In this document: in pieces, positions 35,726 through 43,894 of the stretch | Layout: each line of letters starts with the position of its first letter | Position numbering within the stretch: the stretch's first letter is position 1 | NCBI GenBank assembly: GCA_963667315.1 | Contig: OY763325.1 | Location: 1,302,001 to 1,366,000, forward strand | From: DAINPP01 sp963667315 | Lineage (GTDB): Bacteria > Thermotogota > Thermotogae > MWEM01 | Reading direction: 5' to 3' | Length of the DNA stretch: 64,000 bases | Made by a program: the position numbers and the translations under genes | Notes under the pieces: model-generated | Told to the model about the DNA's origin: nothing | Databases searched by the model: none | The model's input: only the letters and a program-made list of their open reading frames with translations

Positions 35726-36511
35726 TCATCCACCGTTGATGTTCAGTTTCCTGGTTCCCCTGTTGAACAACAGGACAATCAATCCACCCCAGACGAGGAT
35801 ATGCAGCAATTGAATCGGAAAAACCCTGACAAATTCCTCTGCCCCGTTGATATATACCTTTGCCGGTGCATTCAGGATGTACATGAACGGCATATTATTA
35901 CTGAAAGTTCTCAGCCAGTCCGGGAAAAATTCTATCGGGATAAACAATCCCCCAATGGTAAAGAGAAATTTTGAATAGATGAAATGAAATGCCGTGTTCT
36001 CTTCAAACCACATGGCGGACAACCCGATCAGGAAGAAAAAGACAAAGTTAATCGTCAGACCGGCTATGGATGCAATGATTCCCAGGATCACATTTACAGG
36101 TGTCAGTGGTGTCTGATGCAATATCAGACAAAGTATCAGCGAACCAAACATAAGATTCATCATCATCCTGATAAGACTTGATGACATGTATTTGGCATAC
36201 ATAAACAGCATATACGAGTAAGGCTTGTTAAGATGATAGGCGATATCGCCCGTCTTGATATCCTGAGCCATTTCCCTGTGAAAGACAAACTTCGCAAGCA
36301 TAATTGATTCCGTAAACATGAAATACCACATCATCTTCACAAAATCAAACCCTTCTATCTGTCCACCTTTGAATACAACACGCCATAAAAACGAATAGAC
36401 AAAGAGAAATAGCCCGAAAAACATAAACTGACCGATGAAATTCCTTGAATACATCAGATCATTGACAAAATTTATCTTAAATACCGTAAAATACTTTTTT
36501 ATTCGTTTCAT
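35726..36511 (-). CDS. ABC-2 family permease (COG4587-like)
   Basis: Inner-membrane protein of 261 aa with about six hydrophobic segments. MKRIKKYFTVFKINFVNDLM and then YSRNFIGQF open it. AQDIKTGDIAYHLNKPYSYMLFM is the cytoplasmic loop characteristic of this permease type. It pairs with the 34925-35710 permease. The ATG lies 4 nt after the ATPase stop, so translation is probably coupled. Confidence 0.85.
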   Translation of the reverse strand: MKRIKKYFTVFKINFVNDLMYSRNFIGQFMFFGLFLFVYSFLWRVVFKGGQIEGFDFVKMMWYFMFTESIMLAKFVFHREMAQDIKTGDIAYHLNKPYSYMLFMYAKYMSSSLIRMMMNLMFGSLILCLILHQTPLTPVNVILGIIASIAGLTINFVFFFLIGLSAMWFEENTAFHFIYSKFLFTIGGLFIPIEFFPDWLRTFSNNMPFMYILNAPAKVYINGAEEFVRVFPIQLLHILVWGGLIVLLFNRGTRKLNINGG

Positions 36512-36515
36512 CTCA

Positions 36516-37493
36516 TCACCCGCCCGTGTATATGGTTTCGATGATTTCTTCCATCGGTGTCTCGGATATCGTCATATCCACAATCGCCGTTCGTTTGATG
36601 ATGTCATCGATTATTTGCTGTAAGGAACAGATTGTGGTATCCACTTCTATCTTCATTCCCGTCCCTTTTTTCTTTAGGATCGTTACCCCGTCAATCAGCG
36701 GCGTGTAGTCATCCTCCAGTTTCAAGGCGAGTACCTTTGTCTTTAAATAGTCATGCTTCAACTCGTTAACCGTACTGTGAAGTATCAGTTGTCCTTTATC
36801 TATAACGATGACTCTGCGACAGAGTTTTTCAACATCGCCAACATCATGGGAAGTCAGAAAAACCGTCAGATCTTTGCGTTTATTCAGATCTTTGATGAGA
36901 TCACGAATCTGATTTTTCACAACAACATCAAGACCTATCGTCGGCTCATCGAGAAAGAGAATTTCGGGGTTGTGAATCAGACTGACGGCAATCTCACATC
37001 TGATTCTCTGTCCGAGGGACAGTTTTCGAACCGGCTGATGCATGATTTCCTCAAGCTGAAATCGTTTAACAAGCTCTTTCAACCTGTCTTTATAATCAAC
37101 CTTATCCAACTCATAAATATCCGCCATGAGCTCGAAAGAATCTTCCGGCGGGAGATGAAACCACATCTGAGACTTCTGACCAAAGACTGAACCAATCTTG
37201 TAAGACAGCTTTTTTCTCGATTCCCATGGGGTCATCCCGAGAACATTCACTTCCCCCTCACTTGGATAGAGGATTCCCGTCATCATCTTGATAGTTGTTG
37301 ATTTTCCCGCTCCGTTAGGTCCGATAAAGGCGAGAACTTCTCCTTTTTCAACGGAAAAATTAATATCCTGTACGGCTTTCACCTCTTTGTAGACAGGATG
37401 CATCAACGATTTTAAACTCTCTTTGAGCCCGGATTTCTTTACCTTTGTCTTAAAATGCTTACTCAACCCGCTTACTTCCACTACTTTTTCCAT
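36516..37493 (-). CDS. ABC exporter ATP-binding protein (COG4586-like)
   Basis: Cytoplasmic ATPase of 325 aa. Walker A FIGPNGAGKSTT (~54-65), Q-loop IGSVFGQKSQMWFHL, signature LSLGQRIRCEIA (~154-165), Walker B ILFLDEPTIGLD and switch TSHDVGDVEKL. The extended N-terminus (SKHFKTKVKKSG, then LKESLKSLMHPVYKEVKAV) and the MWFHLPP element are typical of ATPases paired with ABC2_membrane_6 permeases. ATG at 37493 behind AGGAGGGGG. A promoter, two terminator hairpins and a 21-codon leader peptide lie upstream. It is a likely drug or lipid exporter, substrate unknown. Confidence 0.92.
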   Translation of the reverse strand: MEKVVEVSGLSKHFKTKVKKSGLKESLKSLMHPVYKEVKAVQDINFSVEKGEVLAFIGPNGAGKSTTIKMMTGILYPSEGEVNVLGMTPWESRKKLSYKIGSVFGQKSQMWFHLPPEDSFELMADIYELDKVDYKDRLKELVKRFQLEEIMHQPVRKLSLGQRIRCEIAVSLIHNPEILFLDEPTIGLDVVVKNQIRDLIKDLNKRKDLTVFLTSHDVGDVEKLCRRVIVIDKGQLILHSTVNELKHDYLKTKVLALKLEDDYTPLIDGVTILKKKGTGMKIEVDTTICSLQQIIDDIIKRTAIVDMTISETPMEEIIETIYTGG

Positions 37494-37510
37494 AAAGACT
37501 CCCCCTCCTA

Positions 37511-37546
37511 AAAAAGAAAAACCGGAGCTGATTATTCAGCTCCGGT
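37511..37546 (-). terminator. terminator between leader peptide and ABC exporter (attenuator)
   Basis: Perfect 11-bp stem (37521-37531 with 37536-37546, arm ACCGGAGCTGA), 4-nt loop, then TTTTCTTTTT on the minus strand. It stands 27 nt after the leader-peptide stop and just before the ribosome site of the ATPase gene, so readthrough is needed for exporter expression. Confidence 0.85.
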
Positions 37547-37573
37547 CATTGATGTATGGCAAAACAGACAGCA

Positions 37574-37639
37574 TCACCACCGGCGCCGTTTAAGCGAGAC
37601 AATATAATCACACATCTGAATATTCATTCTGTAAAGCAT
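37574..37639 (-). CDS. 21-aa putative regulatory leader peptide of the ABC exporter
   Basis: ATG at 37639 follows AAAGGAGA with 8-nt spacing. The peptide starts MLYRMNIQMCDY and ends VSLKRRRW. Its last four sense codons are CGG CGC CGG TGG, arginine codons that are rare in this AGA-using genome. It lies between a promoter (37733-37761) and an intrinsic terminator (37511-37546) in front of the exporter ATPase. ACAGACA just upstream of its ribosome site can pair with TGTCTGT just after its stop, and the CCGGT in its last codons can pair with the ACCGG arm of the terminator. This layout is typical of ribosome-dependent attenuation leaders (for example BmrB before BmrCD in B. subtilis). Confidence 0.6.
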   Translation of the reverse strand: MLYRMNIQMCDYIVSLKRRRW

Positions 37640-37680
37640 CTATATCTCTCCTTTGTTGTCTGTCTTTTGAATATAAAAAT

Positions 37681-37711
37681 AACAAAAAAGAAGGAGTTCT
37701 TCTCCTTCTTT
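37681..37711 (-). terminator. promoter-proximal hairpin in the exporter leader
   Basis: 10-bp stem (37687-37696 with 37702-37711, arm AAAGAAGGAG), 5-nt loop, T-rich tract after it on the minus strand. It lies about 20-25 nt from the expected start site, ahead of the leader peptide, so it is either a first terminator or a 5' protective hairpin. Confidence 0.7.
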
Positions 37712-37732
37712 CCTTCAACCTTTTTCACCTGA

Positions 37733-37761
37733 ATTGTATCATATCCTTTAAAAAGTTTCAA
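37733..37761 (-). promoter_or_regulatory. promoter of the leader peptide/ABC exporter transcript
   Basis: Minus strand: TTGAAA (37756-37761), 17-nt spacer, TACAAT (37733-37738). Confidence 0.75.
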
Positions 37762-37800
37762 GCACTTTAAACAATTCGGGAAAATTCAATTTTAATTTTT

Positions 37801-38064
37801 TTATTTATTATGAACAGAAAGCATTTTTTCCGCTTTGTGAATCATTAGCTCAATATTTTCAGGTGTTTTCGTTTTCCTTTGACAGTTAAAATACAAGATG
37901 ATCCATCCGTTCACATTGATAACAATCTGAAAGGCATTAGCTTTCCCGACATCCGGAAGCCGTGATACGATAGCCATCCCTTCTTTCATCATGTCACGGG
38001 TAACGCTTTCAACAACTTCATTGGAATATTGCGCTCCCAAACTTTCCTGAACATATTGCGTCAT
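37801..38064 (-). CDS. hypothetical protein, 87 aa
   Basis: A small soluble frame starting MTQYVQESLGAQYSNEVVES. The middle AFQIVINVNGWIILYFNCQ predicts a beta-hairpin, and the end is helical (IELMIHKAEKML). No family recognised. There is no ribosome site before the ATG at 38064 and an in-frame TAG is directly upstream, so it may be a weakly expressed gene or the tail of a decayed longer one. It sits between the exporter leader and the PhzF gene. Confidence 0.4.
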   Translation of the reverse strand: MTQYVQESLGAQYSNEVVESVTRDMMKEGMAIVSRLPDVGKANAFQIVINVNGWIILYFNCQRKTKTPENIELMIHKAEKMLSVHNK

Positions 38065-38188
38065 CTATGAATATAATTTAAAGATACTCTTTATTTTTTT
38101 CATAAAATTCATTCAACAGCCTTCATCTCCTTTAAAAACCGATTTACCATAAGATATTAAATTATCCGGGAGTATCCTATGATGATAA

Positions 38189-39091
38189 CTATATTTCTAT
38201 CTGAGTCTTAAATACGATAATCGCTTCACCGGATACCTTGACTAAAACAGGGTCTTCATCCTGTATGTCAACTTCTACTTCAATAATCCCTTCTCTGTTT
38301 ATGGTCACGCCCTGCCTGGCTTTAAACTTAAGGAAAGCTTCATTGTGCTCTGTCAGATTATATTTAACAAGATAGGCGCCTAATGGGCCATTGGCATTTC
38401 CGGTTACAGGATCTTCATTAATTCCGATTGCCGGGGCAAACATTCTTCCGGTGATTAATGTGCCGCGAATTGCTTGATCAAAGGTAAACACATAAAAACC
38501 GTTGCAGTTGATTTTACCGCTAAGAGCTGAAAGAGTCTGATAATCAGGTTGCATCTCATTTACTTTTTGATAACGTTTCAAACCGATCATCACTTTCGAA
38601 TGACCGGTAGAAACGATTTGAACCGGTGCACCTTCAATCAAATCATCTGAAGTAATCTTTAAGGCAGCTAATAATTGTTCAAGCGTTGTATCTTTTAGAA
38701 TATCACAGAATTCAATCCTGCCCTGCGTCATCGCAATCTTCCAAGAGGCTCCCAGAGGGGATATATCAACCGGTAGAATCCCCGCACCCGTTTTCTGATA
38801 CACTCTGGTTTCTTCCGAGATCTGTTGTTCCATAGCTCTGACATAATGAGCGGCAATAGTCGCATGCCCGCAAATCGGTACTTCTCTCAACGGTGTAAAG
38901 AATCTGACCTGCACATCATATTCAACATCTTCGGACGGAAGAATAAAAGCCGTCTCAGAATTATTCAATTCTCTTGCAATCTGCTGCATCTGTTTATCAG
39001 TAAGTCCTGAAGCATTTGAAACAACACCGGCAGGATTCCCGGTAAAGACTTTTCCGGTAAATGAATCAACCTGATAAAGATTATACGTCAT
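38189..39091 (-). CDS. PhzF family isomerase/epimerase
   Basis: Protein of 300 aa, the usual PhzF length, built from two similar halves. The N-terminal half has VDSFTGKVFTGNPAGVV, the catalytic Glu in ELNNSETAFILPSE (~46) and RFFTPLREVPICGHATIAAHY. The C-terminal half has MFAPAIGINEDPVTGNANGPLGAYL. Members isomerise or epimerise small molecules; the substrate here is unknown. AAAAGGGGTG precedes the ATG. Monocistronic. Confidence 0.92.
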   Translation of the reverse strand: MTYNLYQVDSFTGKVFTGNPAGVVSNASGLTDKQMQQIARELNNSETAFILPSEDVEYDVQVRFFTPLREVPICGHATIAAHYVRAMEQQISEETRVYQKTGAGILPVDISPLGASWKIAMTQGRIEFCDILKDTTLEQLLAALKITSDDLIEGAPVQIVSTGHSKVMIGLKRYQKVNEMQPDYQTLSALSGKINCNGFYVFTFDQAIRGTLITGRMFAPAIGINEDPVTGNANGPLGAYLVKYNLTEHNEAFLKFKARQGVTINREGIIEVEVDIQDEDPVLVKVSGEAIIVFKTQIEI

Positions 39092-39746
39092 GTGTCACCC
39101 CTTTTAAAATCATGTTCTACATCATCCCTCTTGAGATTCTGTTTGTTGATATACATCCTTTCATCAGCCAACCCTATCATATAATCAAGGTTTTGAAATG
39201 TCGCTTTTGATCCTATGGAATATCCAAAAGAATCCGTTTGTCCAATTTTCCTGCCCAAATCCATTAATATTTATTCATTTGAAACAAATTAAAGCGAATG
39301 AACGTGACAATTATACCTTAAAATTGAATTCGGGAACACTTTAATAACAAATCATGCCGGAAGGAATCAATCTTTTGAATGGTTTGAAAAATACAGAGAA
39401 ATTATCGTCACAAACAGAGAATATGTAAGAAATCTAAAGCTTAACACCCGTAACACTTAATATTTCTTAATAAATAACCGAGATCAGCTGTTAATCGAAT
39501 TTGACTTAAAATTTCTTAATATATATAATGTTATATCATTGCGTTTTGCAACTACAGTATTTTTGTCATCGCTTCAAACCTTAATCGATTCAGACTTTTA
39601 AAAATTGAATACCTTACTGAAAGAGATAATAGAGAAATCAGTGGAATTAAGGATCATGCTCCGTTTGATCTTCTTTTGTTCATCCATTGTCTATTAGAGA
39701 TAAACAGTTCAGAACTCAAGTTCTGACTATACAAGGAGGGATTTAC
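39092..39746. other. long intergenic region with promoter and 5' leader of the UgpBAE-type operon
   Basis: Contains a consensus promoter on the plus strand: TTGACT 39501-39506, 17-nt spacer, TATAAT 39524-39529. The start codon is 218 nt further on, so the leader would be ~210 nt. A 17-nt repeat of the form CTTAA-n-ATTTCTTAATA occurs at 39456-39472 and again at 39505-39521 (in the promoter spacer), a candidate operator pair. A 7-bp hairpin (39709-39715 with 39720-39726) lies just before the ribosome site. I see no gene. Confidence 0.6.
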
Positions 39747-41060
39747 GTGAAGAAATTTTTTGTTTTTCTTTTAATCGTTTTGTTGTTCGTTACTATCGGA
39801 ATGTCAAAGACAAAGATTCAATTCTGGCATGCTATGAGTGGTTGGAGAATTGAACTGTTACAGTCGATGGCAGATGACTTTATGGCACTTCACCCGGAAA
39901 TAGAGGTAGAAGTACAGTACACCGGGAGCTACAACGATACACTCAACAAGCTAATTGCTGGTATCAAGGCAGGAACACCACCTAACGTTGTGCAGGTCTA
40001 TGAAATTGGAACAAGATCATTGATTGATGGGGGAATTGCTGTTCCGATGCAGGATATGATTGACAAGGATCCGACATTTGATATGGCTGCATTTATGCCC
40101 CAGGTTCTTAATTATTACGTAGTGGATGGAAAACTTTACTCTATGCCATTCAATTCTTCAAATGCCATCATGTTCTATAACAAAGACATGTTTGAAGCTG
40201 CCGGTCTCGACCCAAACAAACCGCCTACAACATATGAAGAATTGATTGCTGCAGCAAAAGCATTAACAAAGAAAGATGCAAATGGAAACATTCTCAATTC
40301 CGGGATTACATGGCCGCTTCACAGCTGGTTCTTTGAACAGTATCTTGCGCTTCAGGATGCACCGCTTGTCAACAATGACAACGGAAGAACCGGAATTGCT
40401 ACAAAAGCTGCATTCAATGATGTAGCCGGTTTAAATTATCTCAATATGTGGAAAGAACTTGCTGACAATGATTATATGATCAATACCAAGAAAGAAGACT
40501 GGACAGGTGCCAGAAAACTCTTCCTTTCACAGACAGTCGGCATGCTGATCACCTCAACTTCAGATGTGGCTGCTATGAATAGCGGCGCAGCAGAAAACGG
40601 TTTTAATGTTGGAGCCGCTTTCCTTCCAACACCTGCTGATGCACCTAAAGGTGGAGTCGTTATTGGCGGCGGAAGCCTTTGGATGATTGATGGAAATCCT
40701 GAAGATGAACTCAACGCAACATGGGAGTTTGTCAAATTTATGGCACAGCCTGCACAGCAGATCAAATGGCATCAGGGCACGGGATATTTCCCTGTTACCA
40801 AAGACTCTGTTACAGAACTTCTCAATGCAGGCTACTATGGAGAAAATCCGGATCATATCGTTGCATTGATGCAGCTTCTTTTCTCAAAACAGGATTATAA
40901 CACTAATGGAGCCATCATGGGCGTATTCCCGGAATTCAGAAATACATTCGAAAATAACGTTGAAAAAATGTTGAACGGTCAGCTCACACCTCAGCAGGTC
41001 CTTAATGAAACCGAAAAAACACTCAACGAGCTGCTTGAAGAATACAACGAGATGTTCTAA
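39747..41060 (+). CDS. ABC transporter substrate-binding protein, UgpB-like
   Basis: Exported binding protein of 437 aa. GTG start at 39747 behind AAGGAGGG. Signal peptide MKKFFVFLLIVLLFVTIGMS. The mature start TKIQFWHAMSGWRIELLQSM, then YTGSYNDTLNKLIAGIKAGTPPNVVQ, resembles UgpB (sn-glycerol-3-phosphate/glycerophosphodiester binding) more than maltose-type proteins. The operon continues with two permeases but no ATPase. A phosphate transporter gene follows the operon, which fits organophosphate uptake (inference). A hairpin just after the stop (41081-41106) would raise binding-protein levels over the permeases. Confidence 0.88.
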   Translation: MKKFFVFLLIVLLFVTIGMSKTKIQFWHAMSGWRIELLQSMADDFMALHPEIEVEVQYTGSYNDTLNKLIAGIKAGTPPNVVQVYEIGTRSLIDGGIAVPMQDMIDKDPTFDMAAFMPQVLNYYVVDGKLYSMPFNSSNAIMFYNKDMFEAAGLDPNKPPTTYEELIAAAKALTKKDANGNILNSGITWPLHSWFFEQYLALQDAPLVNNDNGRTGIATKAAFNDVAGLNYLNMWKELADNDYMINTKKEDWTGARKLFLSQTVGMLITSTSDVAAMNSGAAENGFNVGAAFLPTPADAPKGGVVIGGGSLWMIDGNPEDELNATWEFVKFMAQPAQQIKWHQGTGYFPVTKDSVTELLNAGYYGENPDHIVALMQLLFSKQDYNTNGAIMGVFPEFRNTFENNVEKMLNGQLTPQQVLNETEKTLNELLEEYNEMF

Positions 41061-41080
41061 TTTGTTTTAATTTTAAAATT

Positions 41081-41120
41081 AAAGGCGGCTGTGAAAAGCC
41101 GTCTTTTAAATTTTTTCGGA
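41081..41120 (+). terminator. hairpin between UgpB-like and permease genes
   Basis: 9-bp stem with one GU pair (41081-41089 with 41098-41106, AAAGGCGGC arm), 8-nt loop, T-rich tract after it. The permease TTG start is at 41130. Confidence 0.7.
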
Positions 41121-41129
41121 GGTATTGAT

Positions 41130-41996
41130 TTGAGAAAGATATTACCATATATTCTGTTAATCCCAACATTTTTAGTCATTATCATGTTTATTTATTCGCC
41201 TGCGGTCAATTCATTCAGGATGAGTCTTTACAGGGAAAACAAATTCGGAACAAAGACTATGTTCGTCGGAGCGGATAATTTTGAAAAGGTTTTCAATGAC
41301 ACTGAATACATAGGAATTGCCGTCTTCACACTCGTATACGTTACACTTACGGTTGCTACAACCATATTATTTTCCTTTATTCTGGCATTGCTTTTGAATA
41401 AAAACGTTCCGGGAACTTATTTGTACAGGGCGCTGATCTTCATCCCATATGCAGTATCGCCGGCGATAGCAGGTACTTTATGGACATTTCTGCTCGATCC
41501 TGTTGCCGGTCATGTAAACTACTTTTTCACAAGTGTTTTCGGCACTCAGATTGCATGGCTGACAACAGAACCGTATGCTTTTGTTGCGCTGCTTTTCGCT
41601 TCAGTCTGGAAGATAATGCCGTTTGACATCATATTCTATATAGCCGGTCTTCAAAGTATTCCGAATGATTTACTTGAATCTGCGACGTTAGATGGTGCCG
41701 GTGCTTTTACAAAGATCTGGAAGATTAAATTCCCACTGGTATCACCAATCACATTTTATCTGGTTATCATGAACATCATATCGGCCATGTTTAGTTCATT
41801 TGCTATCGTAGATGTCATGACAAAAGGTGGACCGGGTGGATCTACAACGACGATGATGTACAAGGTGTATCTTGATGCCTTCTCTTATCAGAAGACCGGA
41901 CTCGCTTCGGCACAAAGTGTTATCATGTTCGTCATCATGGCGATTGTAACGGTAATTTATTTTGTGTTCGGTGAAAAACGCGTCCATTACAGATAA
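41130..41996 (+). CDS. ABC sugar/glycerol-phosphate permease, UgpA-like
   Basis: Inner-membrane protein of 288 aa with six membrane segments. The start is TTG at 41130, since GGAGGT stands 6 nt before it; an upstream in-frame ATG at 41091 lies inside the hairpin. The EAA loop is LESATLDGAGAFTKIWKIKFPLVSP. The motif GPGGSTTTMMYKVYLDAF near the end is the usual MalF/UgpA one. It works with the following permease and the UgpB-like binding protein. Confidence 0.9.
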   Translation: MRKILPYILLIPTFLVIIMFIYSPAVNSFRMSLYRENKFGTKTMFVGADNFEKVFNDTEYIGIAVFTLVYVTLTVATTILFSFILALLLNKNVPGTYLYRALIFIPYAVSPAIAGTLWTFLLDPVAGHVNYFFTSVFGTQIAWLTTEPYAFVALLFASVWKIMPFDIIFYIAGLQSIPNDLLESATLDGAGAFTKIWKIKFPLVSPITFYLVIMNIISAMFSSFAIVDVMTKGGPGGSTTTMMYKVYLDAFSYQKTGLASAQSVIMFVIMAIVTVIYFVFGEKRVHYR

Positions 41997-42013
41997 GGGA
42001 GGAGATGATAATT

Positions 42014-42853
42014 ATGTATATGAAGACAAAAAAAAGAATGGATACAATATTTACTGAAATTGCACTGATCATTATTTCTCTGATTATTTTTGCACCATTA
42101 TTGCTGGCTATAACCATCAGTTTCCAAACACCTGAAAGAGTCTTTTCCTATCCGCCAAAACTTTTACCGGATCAATTCTATTTTCAGAACTTTCTTGATG
42201 CCTTTAAGGCCATACCGTATGCGAGATTGTTGTTAAACAGCGCTGTAATCGCAATTGCAATAACGCTGGGAAAGGTGATTACGGGAATTCTTGCCGGATA
42301 TGCATTTGCCAATTTCAAATTCTTCGGAAAACGTTTCGCTTTTGCATTCCTGTTCGCAACACTCTTCCTTCCCGCTGAAACGATCATGATTGTCCCACTG
42401 TTCCTGATCATGAAAGATTTTGGCTGGATCAACACCTATTGGGCACTGACGATTCCATTCATGGCAAGTGCGACAAACGCATTTCTTTTCAGACAACATT
42501 TCCAGACGGTACCTTCTGAACTCGAAGATGCTGCGAAGATAGACGGCGCAGGACCGATGAAATATTTTTTGAAGATTTTACTTCCGCTTTCAAAGTCAAT
42601 GATTGCCGGTGTTGTCATCATTAACTTCGTCTATTCATGGAATATGTATCTCTGGCCACTGATCGTTTCGATGGAAGATAAGATGAAAACCGTTCAAGTT
42701 GGTGTCAAAATGTTAATATCCGGTGAGGGGACCAACAACTGGGGTGTTATAATGGCAGGAACCCTGATCGCAGTTCTGCCAACGGTTATCGTCTTTTTGT
42801 CGTTGCAGAACCTTTTTGTCAAGAGTCTTGTCAGATCAGGTGTAAAAGGCTAA
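42014..42853 (+). CDS. ABC sugar/glycerol-phosphate permease, UgpE-like
   Basis: Inner-membrane protein of 279 aa with six membrane segments. EAA loop: LEDAAKIDGAGPMKYFLKILLPLSKS; NFVYSWNMYLWPL is the conserved MalG/UgpE motif. ATG at 42014 is preferred because GGAGGAG directly touches the ATG at 42005. No ATPase gene follows, so an ATPase from elsewhere must energise this importer. Confidence 0.9.
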   Translation: MYMKTKKRMDTIFTEIALIIISLIIFAPLLLAITISFQTPERVFSYPPKLLPDQFYFQNFLDAFKAIPYARLLLNSAVIAIAITLGKVITGILAGYAFANFKFFGKRFAFAFLFATLFLPAETIMIVPLFLIMKDFGWINTYWALTIPFMASATNAFLFRQHFQTVPSELEDAAKIDGAGPMKYFLKILLPLSKSMIAGVVIINFVYSWNMYLWPLIVSMEDKMKTVQVGVKMLISGEGTNNWGVIMAGTLIAVLPTVIVFLSLQNLFVKSLVRSGVKG

Positions 42854-42938
42854 AGATTTACGGTTATAGGTTGCATCATACTCCGTCAAATATACGGGAG
42901 AGCGCAACAGATAAAATTTAAGTATATAAGGAGTTATT

Positions 42939-43877
42939 ATGTTATTTTATATTATTCCATCATTATTTTTTGGATGGTCACTTGGGGCAAACGATGCGGC
43001 TAATGTATTTGGTCCGCCTGTCGCTTCAAAATTAATCAAATTCAGAGATGCCGTTATCCTCTCAGCGATATTTATCATCATTGGCGCATTGTTACAGGGA
43101 CAGGGCGGTATGGAAACGATGAAAAACATCTCAGCCTACTCACTTGTTTCCAGTAGTATTTCAGTCTTTTCAGCCGCCGTTACCATGACGGTTATGACAG
43201 TTCTCAAAGTACCGGTATCCTCTTCACAGGCTATTATCGGGGCTATTATCGGAATCAATTTGATACTTGGCAATGCGGTGAACTGGTCGGTGTTGTCAAA
43301 AGTTATATTAGCCTGGGTTGGAACACCTCTTGGGGGAATGTTTTTCGGATATATCTCATTAAAATTCGCTAACCCTTTCTTTAAAAAGGTCAAATCCCCC
43401 CTCTGGCAGGATAGACTCTTAAAGATAATGGTCATAGTATTTGGTTGTTACGGATCTTACGCGCTGGGTGCAAACAACGTTGCAAACATTACCGGTGTAT
43501 TTGTCAATCATCTTGGTGTGTTCAACGCTTCTCTGATAGGCAGCGTTGCCATTGCACTCGGTGTGCTTACATTCAGTAAACGTGTGATGTTTTCCGTCGG
43601 AAATGATATCGCCAACCTGGATTATTTTTCATCATCCATCGTCATTTTCGCAGAATCCATAACGGTTTGGATTTATGCGATGATCGGCATTCCCGTTTCT
43701 ACTTCACAAGCGGTTGTAGGGGCGGTCATCGGTACGAGTCTTGCCGAGGGAAATGCACGCATCAGCAAGAAGCAGATTTTAAAGATTTTCATTGCCTGGA
43801 TAAACACGCCCGTTTCTTCAGGGCTTATCGCGGTACTTATAGTTGTTATTTTACGGTTATTCGGCGTATCGATCTGA
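42939..43877 (+). CDS. PiT-family inorganic phosphate transporter
   Basis: Inner-membrane protein of 312 aa with about ten membrane segments. It has the two PiT repeats: GANDAANVFGPPVAS at the N-terminus and GANNVANITGVFVNHLG in the second half, each followed by a VP/IPVS(T)SQA motif (KVPVSSSQAIIGAIIG, GIPVSTSQAVVGAVIG). Short for the family but complete. It imports phosphate (or sulfate in some members) with protons or sodium. It lies 85 nt after the UgpE-like gene. AAGGAG ribosome site. Confidence 0.92.
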   Translation: MLFYIIPSLFFGWSLGANDAANVFGPPVASKLIKFRDAVILSAIFIIIGALLQGQGGMETMKNISAYSLVSSSISVFSAAVTMTVMTVLKVPVSSSQAIIGAIIGINLILGNAVNWSVLSKVILAWVGTPLGGMFFGYISLKFANPFFKKVKSPLWQDRLLKIMVIVFGCYGSYALGANNVANITGVFVNHLGVFNASLIGSVAIALGVLTFSKRVMFSVGNDIANLDYFSSSIVIFAESITVWIYAMIGIPVSTSQAVVGAVIGTSLAEGNARISKKQILKIFIAWINTPVSSGLIAVLIVVILRLFGVSI

Positions 43878-43894
43878 TATTTAGGAGGGAACAT

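Noticed and set aside
37561..37640. Riboswitch in the exporter leader
   Set aside because: No known aptamer pattern could be recognised; peptide-dependent attenuation explains the layout better.
37640..37732. A second possible leader peptide (GTG AAA AAG GTT...) running through the first hairpin
   Set aside because: The GTG lies only a few nucleotides after the expected transcription start and has no ribosome site.
39637..39655. TCAGTGGAATTAAG in the UgpB-like leader resembling part of the ROK operator at 46022-46035
   Set aside because: Only a partial half-site match with an extra base and no symmetric partner.
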